Origin: CAWFMO01 sp963817065
Lineage (GTDB): Bacteria; Actinomycetota; Thermoleophilia; Solirubrobacterales; 70-9
Direction of reading: 5' to 3'
Length of the DNA: 64,000 nt
Assembly: GCA_963817065.1 (NCBI GenBank)
Contig: CAWFMO010000002.1
Coordinates: 62,001 to 126,000, forward strand
Shown here: piece after piece, positions 35,925 through 44,387 of the stretch
Layout of the letters: each line of letters begins with the position of its first letter
How positions within the stretch are numbered: position 1 is the first letter of the stretch
Program-made: the position numbers and the translations under genes
The notes under the pieces: generated by a model
What the model was told of the DNA's origin: nothing
What the model saw: the letters and a program-made list of their open reading frames with translations, nothing else
Database searches by the model: none

Positions 35925-37990
35925 TGCGGCGCTTGGGGCTTGTATCGCTTTTGACCTGCTTCGTCGTACCGATGATCGGTGCGACACCGCAAGCGAGCGC
36001 CGCGCCAGCTGCCATCCACGACGTTCAGGGCGTGACAGGCGGCGACCCGTCGATGGACGTGGGATACAAGTCTCCGCTCGCGGGCGACACGGTGACGATC
36101 ACCGGCGTGATCACGGGCCTCGACGATCGGAACGGTTCCACCGCGGTCAGCCCGTCGCCCGGTTTTCCCGAGGACCGGGGCTTCTTCGTCCAGGAGGAGG
36201 ACCCGGACATCGACACAGATCCCAACACCTCTGAGGGGGTCTTCGTCGGCAACGTCGGGAATCTCCAGCTCTTCGCACTCGGCGATCTCGTCAGCGTCAC
36301 CGGTCAGGTCGTCGAGAGGTTCGGACAGACCCAGGTCAACGGCTCGACCAGCGATGACGCCGACATCATCGTCCACAGCACCGGGAACCCTTTTCCGTCA
36401 GCCGTTCCGATCGTCGAAGCGGACGCCGAGGCTCAAGCGACGAATCTGTTCCCGGGCCCCGGGGGGTGCGCGTTTCCCACCGATCACTGCCGGGACGGGA
36501 GACGCGCGCTATATGAACGGCTCGAGGGCATGCGCGTCTCGCTCCCGGCGGCGACGGTCAATTCCGGCGGCACGAATCGCTTCGGCGAGCTGTTCGTCAA
36601 TCCAGGCAGCGAACAGAACGCGGTTTTCACGATTGAGGACTCAAGCGGTCCGGGCGGGACTCCGGAACCGCTGACGCGCTCACTGATCGGCGCCGTCGGT
36701 GATGCCGGGGCGGGAAACCCCGCCAACCCTCAGATCGACTGGCAATCGACCACCAACGTTTTCGCCGATCAGTTCGACCAGATCCAGAGCCTGACCGGCC
36801 CGCTCTCCTTCTCCGCCTCCAACTACAAGATCGTGCCCCAGGCAGGCGCGCTGCCGACGGTGGTCGAGGGGCCGACCCCGTATCCGTTCAGCGGCGTCAG
36901 CGCCCAGCCGGCGAACACGATGCGCGTGGCGTTCTTCAACGTCGCCAGCCTGTTCCCGCCGACGGCGGGCCTGCTCGGCGCCGATGTCACCGAGGAGGAG
37001 TTCGGTGAGAAGCTCGCGCGGCTGACCGACGCGATCGACCGCCTGATGAAACGCCCCGACGTGATCGGCGTCCAGGAGATCGGCGACAGCGTCCCTCGCC
37101 CCGGTGGATTCAATCCGAACGGAAACGGCACAACCTCGCTGGAGACGCTCCAAGCGCTTGCGACGTCGCTCGGAGGGTATTCCGCGTACGCGTTCGAAGG
37201 ACGGGATTCAGCCGGCATTGACTCCGGGTTCCTGATCAAGGACGGCGTCTCGGTATCGGGCGTCACCCAGGTCGGGTTGGCGGCAAACGAGTCGATTCCG
37301 GGCAACTGCTCGGACGAGATCGGGTTCTTGTTCGACCGGCCACCCCTTATCGCGCGGCTCAGCAAGCAGGGGGTGCCGGTCGCGGTGCTCACCAACCACT
37401 GGTCCTCGAGAGCGGCGCCGCTCGCCTGCCGCGAGGCACAGGCCGACTTCGTCAACGATCTCGTCGAAGCCGAGCCGGAGACCGAGTGGATCGCGGGCGG
37501 CGACCTGAACTCGCTCGAGAACGAGACGCCGCTCGATCGCCTGCAGGGCAACGGAACCACCCTCGACAACCTGACCGACAAGGACGCGTTGGTCCCGCCG
37601 GAGCAGCGCTATTCGTTCCAGCTCAACGGTCGCCTCCAGGCGGTCGATCACGCTGCGCTGACCGGCGAAGTGGGCCAGTCCGTGACCGACGCCCAGTTCG
37701 CTCACTTCAACTCCGACTACTACGACCGCCTGCTCGAGGATCCGGATGGAGAGCCGGACGGCCACAAGTCCTCCGACCACGATCCATTGATCGTCACGCT
37801 CAGCCTGCCTCCCTCCGAGACCGTGCCTCCTCCAGGAACCGCCTCTCCGCCGCCGCCCGCGACCTCACCAACCCCGTCGCTGTCGCGGGAGAACCCGGCC
37901 TGCGCAAGGCTTCGGGCAGCCCTCAAGAAGGCAAAGCGAAAGAAGTCGAAGCGCAAGATCCGCAGGAAGCTTCGCGCGAACCGCTGCTAG
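35924..37990 (+). CDS. Secreted endonuclease/exonuclease/phosphatase-family nuclease
   Basis: An intact 688-residue protein from the ATG 35924 (MRRLGLVSLLTCFVVPMIGA, signal peptide to ~residue 27). An OB-fold-like N-terminal module (DTVTITGVITGLDDRNGST, GDLVSVTGQVVERFGQTQVN), as in ExeM-type extracellular nucleases, precedes the EEP catalytic domain: RVAFFNVASLFPP, PDVIGVQEIGD with the metal-binding Glu, VAVLTNHWSSR, EWIAGGDLNSLEN with the N-x-D/N loop, and HKSSDHDPLIVTL, the catalytic D-H pair. A Pro/Ser linker and a basic C-terminal tail (LKKAKRKKSKRKIRRKLR, between two Cys) follow. It probably degrades extracellular DNA. The ATG overlaps the upstream TGA. Confidence 0.85.
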   Translation: MRRLGLVSLLTCFVVPMIGATPQASAAPAAIHDVQGVTGGDPSMDVGYKSPLAGDTVTITGVITGLDDRNGSTAVSPSPGFPEDRGFFVQEEDPDIDTDPNTSEGVFVGNVGNLQLFALGDLVSVTGQVVERFGQTQVNGSTSDDADIIVHSTGNPFPSAVPIVEADAEAQATNLFPGPGGCAFPTDHCRDGRRALYERLEGMRVSLPAATVNSGGTNRFGELFVNPGSEQNAVFTIEDSSGPGGTPEPLTRSLIGAVGDAGAGNPANPQIDWQSTTNVFADQFDQIQSLTGPLSFSASNYKIVPQAGALPTVVEGPTPYPFSGVSAQPANTMRVAFFNVASLFPPTAGLLGADVTEEEFGEKLARLTDAIDRLMKRPDVIGVQEIGDSVPRPGGFNPNGNGTTSLETLQALATSLGGYSAYAFEGRDSAGIDSGFLIKDGVSVSGVTQVGLAANESIPGNCSDEIGFLFDRPPLIARLSKQGVPVAVLTNHWSSRAAPLACREAQADFVNDLVEAEPETEWIAGGDLNSLENETPLDRLQGNGTTLDNLTDKDALVPPEQRYSFQLNGRLQAVDHAALTGEVGQSVTDAQFAHFNSDYYDRLLEDPDGEPDGHKSSDHDPLIVTLSLPPSETVPPPGTASPPPPATSPTPSLSRENPACARLRAALKKAKRKKSKRKIRRKLRANRC

Positions 37991-38020
37991 CGGCAACAGC
38001 TGGAATCGTGCGGGGGCCGC

Positions 38021-39568
38021 TCAGTGGCGCCCGAGCTGCGCCCTCCTCCGAAGCTCCTGGGCGATGCCCGCGGCGGCCGGGGAGGCCTGCGCACGGAGCT
38101 CGGTGGCGGCCGCCGGGAGCTCGGGCTTGCCGGCGGTGTAGAGCCAGGTGTTGAAGAGCTCGTCGAGCTGCCGGCCGGAGACCCGCTCGGCGAGCGCGAT
38201 GAACTCCTCGTTGGTGCCGTTGCCGCCGGCCTTGCTCGAGGTCCACTGCTTGAGGATCTCGAAGAAGGCTGCGTCGCCGACCTCGTTGCGCAACATCTGG
38301 ACCGCCATCGCGCCGCGCACATAGACCGCGTCGTGGAACAGGAAGTCCACGCCCGGATCGCCGATCACGACCTGCCAGAACGGGTCGTCGGCAGGGATCG
38401 AGTCGTAGGTCGCCTCGAAGATCTCCTGCGGGGTCGCGTTTCCGAGGTAGTCCTCCCAGAGCCACTCGGCGTAGCTCGCGAAGCCCTCGTTGAGCCAGAT
38501 GTCCTGCCAGCGGTGGACGGCGACGTCGTCGCCGAACCACTGGTGGGCGAGCTCGTGGACGACGACCCAGTCGGCGTCCCTCGGAACGCCCTGCGAAGTC
38601 AGCCAGAAGCGCTTCGTGTAGACGGGCCGGGTCTGGGTCTCGAGCGCGAAGCGGAAATCCTCCTGGTTGGGGACGATCCCGCCCACGGTGTCGAACGGGT
38701 ATGGGCCGAAGGCGCCGGCGAGAAGATCGAGGATCTCGCCCTGGCGCGACATCGAGTCGTCGATCTCGGCGCGCAGGGCGCCCGTGATCTGGTGCGAGAT
38801 CGCGTCGTAGACGGGCAGGTTCGCCTGCGTCGAGCGGGTGACGTCCCAGTCGCCGATGTCGATCGTGGCGAGGTAGGAGGCCATCGGCTCGCGGGCGCGC
38901 CACTGCCAAACCCTCTTGTTGCCGGCGTTGATGCGGTCGGTGAGGAACCCGTTCGCGACGACCTCGTAGGCGTCGGGCACGGTGACGTTGAACGAGTACG
39001 AAGCCTTGTCGCGCGGGTGGTCGTTGACGGGGAACCATCCGGCCGCGACCTCGGGCTGCCCGGCGACCGTCGCGCCCTCGGGGGTGGCCATGAAGCCGGT
39101 GCGAATGTCGGTGCCCGGGATCTGGAACTCGGCCGGGATGCCCGCGTAGCGGACGTCGACGTCGAAGCGCTTCCCGTTCCTCAACGGTTGGTCCGGAATT
39201 ACGGTCAGCTCCTGGCCGCTGCGCCTGAACCTGGCCCGCTCGCCGTCGACGTCGATCCGCTTGACGTTGAGCCCGACCAGGTCGAGGTTGAAGCTGCAGA
39301 GGTTCTGGGTCGCGTGCGCCCTGATCGCCGCCTCGCCGTCGACCTGATCCTTGCCGGGCGCGTAGGCGATGTCGAGGCCGTAGTGGCGGACGTCGTAGCC
39401 GCCGTTGCCGTAGCCGGGGTAGTCGGGGTCGCCTACTCCGGGAGCCCCGGGCTGACAGCTGCCGGCAGCTCCCTGGTCCTGCGCCTGGGTGCCCGGCACC
39501 GCGAGCGCCACCGTCGCGATTGCGCACGTGATTGCGAGTCCGACCTTGCCGCTGCGTCCGTTGCCCAT
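38021..39568 (-). CDS. Secreted M1-family metallopeptidase
   Basis: An intact protein of 515 residues, start ATG 39568, with signal peptide (GLAITCAIATVALAVPGTQA). The N-terminal beta domain (YDVRHYGLDIAYAPGKDQVD; FGPYPFDTVGGIVPNQEDF) leads to the catalytic site WVVVHELAHQWFGDDVAVHR, where H-E-x-x-H supplies two zinc ligands and the base, and DIWLNEGFASYAEWLWEDYL supplies the third ligand 18 residues later. The usual exopeptidase G-x-M-E-N motif is replaced by GGIVPNQED, which is common in this bacterial subgroup. A C-terminal helical part closes the protein. Probably an exported aminopeptidase. Confidence 0.9.
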   Translation of the reverse strand: MGNGRSGKVGLAITCAIATVALAVPGTQAQDQGAAGSCQPGAPGVGDPDYPGYGNGGYDVRHYGLDIAYAPGKDQVDGEAAIRAHATQNLCSFNLDLVGLNVKRIDVDGERARFRRSGQELTVIPDQPLRNGKRFDVDVRYAGIPAEFQIPGTDIRTGFMATPEGATVAGQPEVAAGWFPVNDHPRDKASYSFNVTVPDAYEVVANGFLTDRINAGNKRVWQWRAREPMASYLATIDIGDWDVTRSTQANLPVYDAISHQITGALRAEIDDSMSRQGEILDLLAGAFGPYPFDTVGGIVPNQEDFRFALETQTRPVYTKRFWLTSQGVPRDADWVVVHELAHQWFGDDVAVHRWQDIWLNEGFASYAEWLWEDYLGNATPQEIFEATYDSIPADDPFWQVVIGDPGVDFLFHDAVYVRGAMAVQMLRNEVGDAAFFEILKQWTSSKAGGNGTNEEFIALAERVSGRQLDELFNTWLYTAGKPELPAAATELRAQASPAAAGIAQELRRRAQLGRH

Positions 39569-39646
39569 GGTCCTCCTGTGTAGACGTCCGTGTCCTCCTC
39601 TGCGCTTACCCGGCGCGGTCCCAGATAAACAGCGGGGGCGATGCGC

Positions 39647-40138
39647 TCAGCGGGCGAGCGCCGCGCCCGGATTCGACCGCAGCCTGTAGGCGAGGAGGGC
39701 GAAGGCGATCCCTCCGACCAGGAAATAGAAGTCCGTCGCGCGGCTGGACCAACGCATCCCGGCCGACGGGTCCGCGGTGCCCATCGTCTCCTCCAGCGAC
39801 AAACCGGTGATCCCGTTCTGCAGCAAGCCGAGGGTGCGTGTCAGCTCATCGATCGCTCCGGATCCTCCGCGGAGGAGCAGCAGGACGCACGCCAGCCAGA
39901 CGAGGATCGTCGCCGCGCGCAGGGCACTGCCCCGAGCGGCCGCGAGGCACGCCCAGGCTCCGAGCGGAAAGGCGGACGTGACCAGCGCGGTGAAGATCCA
40001 GTCGCCCGGGGAGTCGGGCGCATCGGGCAGCGGGCCGGCGTGGCCGAACGAGCCGCCCAGATACCAGTAGACGTGGAACGCGAAGAAGATGATGACCCAG
40101 GCGAGGCCGGCGTACGCCGCCCGCGCCAACGAACTCAT
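39647..40138 (-). CDS. DUF3995-like four-helix membrane protein
   Basis: A protein of 163 residues from the ATG 40136-40138 (MSSLARAAYAGLAWVIIFFA); another ATG 15 codons upstream is possible. Four membrane helices are visible: AWVIIFFAFHVYWYLGG, WIFTALVTSAFPLGAWACLA, AATILVWLACVLLLL and FYFLVGGIAFALLAYRL. The F-H-x-Y-W-x-x-G-G motif in helix one is typical of DUF3995 proteins. It is divergent from a TetR gene with ~120 bp between starts and is the probable target of that regulator. Confidence 0.7.
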   Translation of the reverse strand: MSSLARAAYAGLAWVIIFFAFHVYWYLGGSFGHAGPLPDAPDSPGDWIFTALVTSAFPLGAWACLAAARGSALRAATILVWLACVLLLLRGGSGAIDELTRTLGLLQNGITGLSLEETMGTADPSAGMRWSSRATDFYFLVGGIAFALLAYRLRSNPGAALAR

Positions 40139-40200
40139 CGCGGTCCCCTCGGCGCCTCGCATTCGATCTTGTCGCTGTCGCATGGCGGCACCTTAGCGAG

Positions 40201-40230
40201 ATTTGGCAGTCAATGTCAAATGGCATTGGC
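40201..40230. promoter_or_regulatory. Candidate TetR operator between divergent genes
   Basis: Two nested inverted repeats, ATTTG...CAAAT (40201-40220) and CAATG...CATTG (40211-40228), lie in an AT-richer stretch between the DUF3995 and TetR starts, where such an operator would be expected. Confidence 0.45.
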
Positions 40231-40260
40231 CGTCATTCTGGGTATCCTCGCCGGATCGAA

Positions 40261-40860
40261 GTGAGCGAATCCCTGCGAGTACGCAAGAAGGCGGACACCC
40301 GTCGCCGGGTGATGGCTGAGGCGCTGCGGCTGTTCGGCGAGAAGGGCTTCGCGAACACCGCGGTCGAAGAGATCGCCGCCGCCGCGGACATCTCCCCGCG
40401 CACCTTCTTCCGCTACTTCCCGGCCAAGGTCGACGTGCTCTTCGGCGACCACGAGGATCTCGTCTCGCTCCTCCGCGAGACGCTCGAAGCCCGCCCTTCC
40501 GATGAGACGATCGTGCGCGCCGTCCGGCGCGCCACCCTGGCCGGCGTCGAGCGGCTGCTCGACGACCCCGCCCCCTATCTCACCCGCTCGGGACTCATCA
40601 CCGAGGTGCCCGCCGCCGAGGCTCGCAGCCGACAGCTCGACGCCGACTACGAGAACGCGATCGCCGAGGCGTTCGCCGTCGACCGCAAGACCGATCCCGC
40701 GACCGACGTGGTCGCCCGCGCGGCCGCCAGGGCCGCCTGGAGCGCTTCGCGCGCCGCCCGCGAGGTCTGGGTGGCGAGCGGGGGCGACCGGGACCCGCGA
40801 AAGCTGATCAACGACGCGTTCGACGTGGTCGAGGACGGCGTCGCTCGGGGGGCACGCTGA
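40261..40860 (+). CDS. TetR-family transcriptional regulator
   Basis: An intact 199-residue protein from the GTG 40261 (the frame is open upstream to 40213 but without a better start). The N-terminal DNA-binding domain is complete: RRRVMAEALRLFGEKGFANT AVEEIAAAADISPRTFFRYF, with the usual A-x-x-S-x-x-T-F-F-R-Y-F recognition helix. The C-terminal ligand domain is helical (TLAGVERLLDDPAPYLTRSG; ARAAARAAWSASRAAREVWV). It resembles actinobacterial MftR-like regulators, but the ligand is unknown. It probably represses the divergent DUF3995 gene. Confidence 0.88.
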   Translation: MSESLRVRKKADTRRRVMAEALRLFGEKGFANTAVEEIAAAADISPRTFFRYFPAKVDVLFGDHEDLVSLLRETLEARPSDETIVRAVRRATLAGVERLLDDPAPYLTRSGLITEVPAAEARSRQLDADYENAIAEAFAVDRKTDPATDVVARAAARAAWSASRAAREVWVASGGDRDPRKLINDAFDVVEDGVARGAR

Positions 40861-40871
40861 GCCGGCGTTAG

Positions 40872-40946
40872 TCGGGGCGCCCGGATTCGAACCGGGGATC
40901 TCGGCTCCCCAAAAGCCGCGCGATAACCAGGCTTCGCTACGCCCCG
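40872..40946 (-). tRNA. tRNA-Pro(TGG)
   Basis: On the minus strand the acceptor CGGGGCG pairs with CGCCCCG followed by A73. The anticodon arm CGGCT-TTTGGGG-AGCCG gives anticodon TGG, and the T arm contains GGTTCGAATCC. The D arm AGCGAAGCCTGG is typical of tRNA-Pro. Confidence 0.9.
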
Positions 40947-40958
40947 ATGGGGCCGAGT

Positions 40959-41186
40959 CTAGCCAGTGCCGCGTGGGTCAGATCGATCCGAACCGGCGAT
41001 CCCGTCCGCATCATCCAAGCGCTCGGAAACCCAACCGACGACGACGCCGCCGAGGGTCGAGATCGCGACGATCGTCGCGACGACGACCGACTCAGATGCG
41101 TCGGCGGCATTGAGACCCCATGTTGCAGCACAGAAGACCACCAGAACTCCCGCGAGCGGCCAGATTGGATGTTGAAGCGCCTTCAT
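40959..41186 (-). CDS. Small two-helix membrane protein
   Basis: A 75-residue protein from the ATG 41184-41186 (MKALQHPIWPLAGVLVVFCA); TTG 41210 would add eight residues and overlap the neighbour. Two membrane helices are visible (WPLAGVLVVFCAATWGLNAA and SVVVATIVAISTLGGVVVGW). The C-terminus is charged. No family recognised. It appears to form a pair with the next small membrane gene. Confidence 0.45.
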   Translation of the reverse strand: MKALQHPIWPLAGVLVVFCAATWGLNAADASESVVVATIVAISTLGGVVVGWVSERLDDADGIAGSDRSDPRGTG

Positions 41187-41199
41187 CGCCCTGGCGATT

Positions 41200-41487
41200 C
41201 TACGCTCCAATCCTGGCGTCGAGCAAGAGCACGATCACGCTGATCGCGACACCGGCAAAGAACCCACGAGCGACCGCGTCATCGAGGCGTTTGGCCCTTG
41301 CATCGACGCTGAGCCGGCGCGCGCGCAGACGCAGCGCGACGTAGGAGCGTGTGCCAACAGTGATCAGGGTGGTGATGACCACCATCAGGCCCAGCGCGTT
41401 GGCAATCGTCTCGGCGACGATCCCGCCGAGCATGAAACCGATGGCCGCCGCGAGCGCGATCGGCATGGATCCATCCATGGATCTCAT
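41200..41487 (-). CDS. Small membrane protein
   Basis: A protein of 95 residues from the ATG 41485-41487 (MRSMDGSMPIALAAAIGFML); two other in-frame ATGs follow within 21 bp. It has two N-terminal membrane helices (PIALAAAIGFMLGGIVAETI; LGLMVVITTLITVGTRSY), a basic stretch (LRLRARRLSVDARAKRLDDA) and a third helix (GFFAGVAISVIVLLLDARIG). Its end lies 14 bp from the next gene's ATG or overlaps its TTG start. Function unknown. Confidence 0.45.
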   Translation of the reverse strand: MRSMDGSMPIALAAAIGFMLGGIVAETIANALGLMVVITTLITVGTRSYVALRLRARRLSVDARAKRLDDAVARGFFAGVAISVIVLLLDARIGA

Positions 41488-41567
41488 GCGAGCGGGTGCG
41501 GGCGTGAGGATGGCGCGCGAAATGTGGCGAGTGCGTGACGGCTTCGGGAAGTAGGCTTGCGCGCTCG

Positions 41568-42821
41568 ATGGCCGAGGTCCTACCGCTCGAAGCGCTGCAC
41601 TACGACCCCGCAAAGGTCGCGATCGGCGACGTCGTCGCGCCGCCCTACGACGTGATCGACGCCGAGCAGCGGGCGCGGCTGCTCGCGCGCTCGCCCCAGA
41701 ACGTGGTCGAGATCGATCTGCCTGAGGACCCCGGCGGCGGCGACCGCTACGAGCACGCCGCGCGGACGCTCGAGGCGTGGCGCGGCGAGGGCGTGCTCGC
41801 CCAGGACGAAGAGCCTGCGATCTGGGCCCTGAGCCAGGACTACACCGGCCCCGACGGCAGCTCGCACACGCGCAACGGCTTTCTCTGTCGCGTGCGGCTC
41901 GCCGAGTACGACTCGGGCGAGATCCGGCCCCACGAGCGGACCCAGCCGGGGCCGAAGGAGGACCGCCTGCGCCTGACTCGCGCCACGCGCCACAACGTCT
42001 CGCCGATTTTCTCGCTGCACCCGGGCGAGGTCTGGGACGCGATCGAGCCCCACACCGCCGGGGCGCGCTGGGCCGAGGTCAGCGACGACGACGGCACCAC
42101 CCACCGCGTCTGGAGGATCGGCGACCCCGAGCTCCACGGGACGATCCGCGACCGGCTCGCCGATGCCGAGCTGCTGATCGCCGACGGCCACCACCGCTAC
42201 GAGACCGCGCTCACCTACGCGCGCGAGATCGGCGGCGAGGGGCCGCACAACTACGTCCTGATGGCGCTCGTCTCGCTCGAGGACCCGGGGCTGACCGTGT
42301 TCGCGACCCACCGCCTGCTCACCGGCCTCGACCAGGCCAAGCAGGAGGCCCTCCGCGAGACCGCGCAGGAACTGTTCGAGATCAGCGACGTCGGCGAGGG
42401 GGATCTCGTCCCCGGCCCCGAGGATGGGCCCGCCGCCTTCGGTTACATGGACGCCCACCACAAGCAGCCGCGGCGGATGCGGCTCAAGGACCCCGCTGTG
42501 CTCGACGAGGCGCTCGCCGGGCGCTCGGATGCCTACCGCCGACTCGACGCCGCGGCGCTCGAGGCGCTGATCCTGGGCCGCGCTCTGGGGATGACCGAGG
42601 ACGACATCGCCGCCAAGCGCGGGATCGCCTACCAGTCGAGCGTCGAGGGGGCGCTCGGCAAGCTCGAGGCCGGCGAGGCGGACGCCGCCTTCTTCCTCCG
42701 CCCCACGCCGGTCGAACAGGTGCGGGACGTAGCCGGCGCCGGGGAGACGATGCCGCCGAAGTCGACCTTCTTCTATCCCAAGCTGCTCACGGGTCTAGTG
42801 TTCAACCCGCTGAGCGAATGA
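41568..42821 (+). CDS. DUF1015-family protein
   Basis: An intact 417-residue protein from the ATG 41568 (MAEVLPLEALHYDPAKVAIG). Family hallmarks are seen in order: VVAPPYDVIDAEQRARLLA near residue 22, NVVEIDLPEDPGGGDRYEHA, GFLCRVRLAEYDSGEIRPHE with the R-P-H-E-R-T motif, LLIADGHHRYETALTYAREI (D-G-H-H-R-Y-E-T-A), and FFYPKLLTGLVFNPL at the end. The D-G-H-H-R motif resembles ParB-type nucleotide-binding sites, and the family has been linked to that fold. Its stop overlaps the start of the adenosyltransferase gene (ATGA). Confidence 0.9.
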   Translation: MAEVLPLEALHYDPAKVAIGDVVAPPYDVIDAEQRARLLARSPQNVVEIDLPEDPGGGDRYEHAARTLEAWRGEGVLAQDEEPAIWALSQDYTGPDGSSHTRNGFLCRVRLAEYDSGEIRPHERTQPGPKEDRLRLTRATRHNVSPIFSLHPGEVWDAIEPHTAGARWAEVSDDDGTTHRVWRIGDPELHGTIRDRLADAELLIADGHHRYETALTYAREIGGEGPHNYVLMALVSLEDPGLTVFATHRLLTGLDQAKQEALRETAQELFEISDVGEGDLVPGPEDGPAAFGYMDAHHKQPRRMRLKDPAVLDEALAGRSDAYRRLDAAALEALILGRALGMTEDDIAAKRGIAYQSSVEGALGKLEAGEADAAFFLRPTPVEQVRDVAGAGETMPPKSTFFYPKLLTGLVFNPLSE

Positions 42822-43381
42822 CCAAGATCTACACCAAGAAGGGCGACGACGGGACGACCTCGCTCTGGTACGGGGGCCGGGTTCCGAAGTCGCATCCGCG
42901 CACCGAGGCCTACGGCGCGATCGACGAGGCCGTCTCGATGCTCGGGGTCGCGCGCTCGCTCTGCGGCGACGAGCACGCTGACGTCGCCGCGACCGTGCTC
43001 AGGGTCCAGAACGAGCTCTTCGTCGCCGGCGCCGAGCTCGCGACCGCGCCCGAGGCCGCCGAGCGGCTCGAGGACGGTACGAGCCGGATCACCGCGGAGA
43101 TGGTCGACGAGCTCGACGCCGAGATCGATCGCTACATGGAGCGGGTCGAGCTGCCGCCCAAGTTCGTGATCCCCGGCGGGACCACGCTGTCAGCGGCGCT
43201 CGACGCCGCGCGCGCGGTCCTGCGCCGCGCCGAGCGGCGGCTTACCGAGCTCGCCTCCGACCAGGAGCTCGCCTCGCCCGAGGTCCAGCGCTACCTCAAC
43301 CGCTGCTCCGACCTCGTCTGGGCGCTCTCGCGCGCGACCGACGTCGAGGGCCCCGAGCTGTTCGCCGGGCGCGACGCGTGA
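42818..43381 (+). CDS. Cob(I)yrinic acid a,c-diamide adenosyltransferase, PduO type
   Basis: An intact 187-residue enzyme starting KIYTKKGDDGTTSLWYGGRV, the PduO N-terminal signature in which the T-K-x-G-D-x-G-x-T loop binds ATP phosphates. Later parts SHPRTEAYGAIDEAVSMLGV, FVIPGGTTLSAALDAARAVL and RRAERRLTELASDQ ... YLNRCSDLVWALSRA contain the conserved R-x-x-x-R-R-A-E-R and N-R-x-S-D residues of the active site. It attaches the 5'-deoxyadenosyl group to cob(I)alamin to make coenzyme B12. It is coupled to DUF1015 and OsmC by 4-base overlaps. Confidence 0.92.
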   Translation: MTKIYTKKGDDGTTSLWYGGRVPKSHPRTEAYGAIDEAVSMLGVARSLCGDEHADVAATVLRVQNELFVAGAELATAPEAAERLEDGTSRITAEMVDELDAEIDRYMERVELPPKFVIPGGTTLSAALDAARAVLRRAERRLTELASDQELASPEVQRYLNRCSDLVWALSRATDVEGPELFAGRDA

Positions 43382-43773
43382 AGGCGACCGCCCGCCGCCG
43401 CAGCGGCTACATCCACGACGTCGAGACCGACACCGGCCACACGCTGGTCATCGACGAACCCGTGGACGCAGGCGGCGAGGACGCCGGGCCGGCCCCGACC
43501 CGGACGCTGATCTCGAGCCTCGCGGCCTGCACCTCGATGACGATCGTCATGTACGCCGAGCGCAAGGGCTGGGACGTCGGCGAGATCGAGGTCGAGGTCG
43601 ACGGCGAGCGCGGAGAGGACGGCAAGCCGTCGACCTTCGACGTCGCGATCCGGATCCCCGAGCCGCTCGACGCCGAGCAGGAGAAGCGGATCCTGATCAT
43701 CGCCGGCAAGTGCCCGGTCCACCGCATCCTCGCCGGCGAGGTCGAGCTCAACGACCACATCGAGCCCGCCTGA
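43378..43773 (+). CDS. OsmC-family protein
   Basis: A protein of 131 residues from the GTG 43378, overlapping the preceding stop (GTGA). It has the OsmC/Ohr fold pattern with two reactive cysteines: the first in LISSLAACTSMTIVMYAERK and the second in GKCPVHRILAGEVELNDHIE. The usual role is reduction of organic hydroperoxides with a dithiol. Genes of this type are often in redox clusters; here the neighbours point instead to a housekeeping operon. Confidence 0.9.
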   Translation: MKATARRRSGYIHDVETDTGHTLVIDEPVDAGGEDAGPAPTRTLISSLAACTSMTIVMYAERKGWDVGEIEVEVDGERGEDGKPSTFDVAIRIPEPLDAEQEKRILIIAGKCPVHRILAGEVELNDHIEPA

Positions 43774-44339
43774 CCGACGCGGCGGAGAGCCTTCGGCGGC
43801 GGCTTGTCGACCCGGCCGAGGCGGAGGCGATGGAGGTCCACGGAAGCACCGAGGCCGCGGTCCTGGTCCCGATCTACGACTGGCCCGAGGATCCGGGGAT
43901 CGTGTTCACCGAGCGCCGCGGCGACCTCCGCCGCCACGCCGGCGAGATCTCGTTCCCGGGCGGGCGCCGCGACGCCGGCGAGACGCTGGTCGAGACCGCC
44001 CTGCGCGAGGCCGAGGAGGAGATCGCGCTCGATCGCGCCGAGGTCGAGCTGCTCGGGGCGCTGCCCCCGGTCGGGACCTTCGTCACCTCCTACAAGGTGT
44101 TCCCGTTCGTCGGCCTGATCCCGGAGGGGATCGAGCTGCTCCCGAACCCGGACGAAGTCGAGGCGGTCCTCTACCTAAAGGTCGACGAGCTGATTGCGAG
44201 CTACGAGAAGCGCCGCCTGACCCGTCGCGGCGTGCCGTTCAAGACCGACACCTACGCCGTCGGCGAGCACCTGATCTGGGGCGCCACGGCCCGGATTCTT
44301 GCCCTCTTGCTCGAGCGCCTGCCCGCCGAGCCCGCCTGA
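43770..44339 (+). CDS. NUDIX hydrolase, CoA-pyrophosphatase type
   Basis: The frame is open from before 43710; a CTG at 43770 that overlaps the OsmC stop, or the ATG at 43830 (MEVHGSTEAAVLVPIYDW), are possible starts. The Nudix box is complete: GGRRDAGETLVETALREAEEE (G-x5-E-x7-R-E-U-x-E-E), preceded by RRHAGEISFPGG, the L-x-x-x-x-G-x-x-x-F-P-G-G feature of NudL/CoA-pyrophosphatase members. A C-terminal FKTDTYAVGEHLIWGATARI resembles the same group. It likely hydrolyses CoA or acyl-CoA to 3',5'-ADP and 4'-phosphopantetheine. Confidence 0.85.
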   Translation: MTDAAESLRRRLVDPAEAEAMEVHGSTEAAVLVPIYDWPEDPGIVFTERRGDLRRHAGEISFPGGRRDAGETLVETALREAEEEIALDRAEVELLGALPPVGTFVTSYKVFPFVGLIPEGIELLPNPDEVEAVLYLKVDELIASYEKRRLTRRGVPFKTDTYAVGEHLIWGATARILALLLERLPAEPA

Positions 44340-44387
44340 ACGGTTCCCGGTGGCGAGCCGCCCCGCTCGTCGATAGTCTGGTGGGTG

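Noticed and set aside
37923..39527. Second-frame minus ORF overlapping the M1 peptidase
   Set aside because: Arg-rich shadow; the frame at 38021-39568 holds HELAH and all family motifs.
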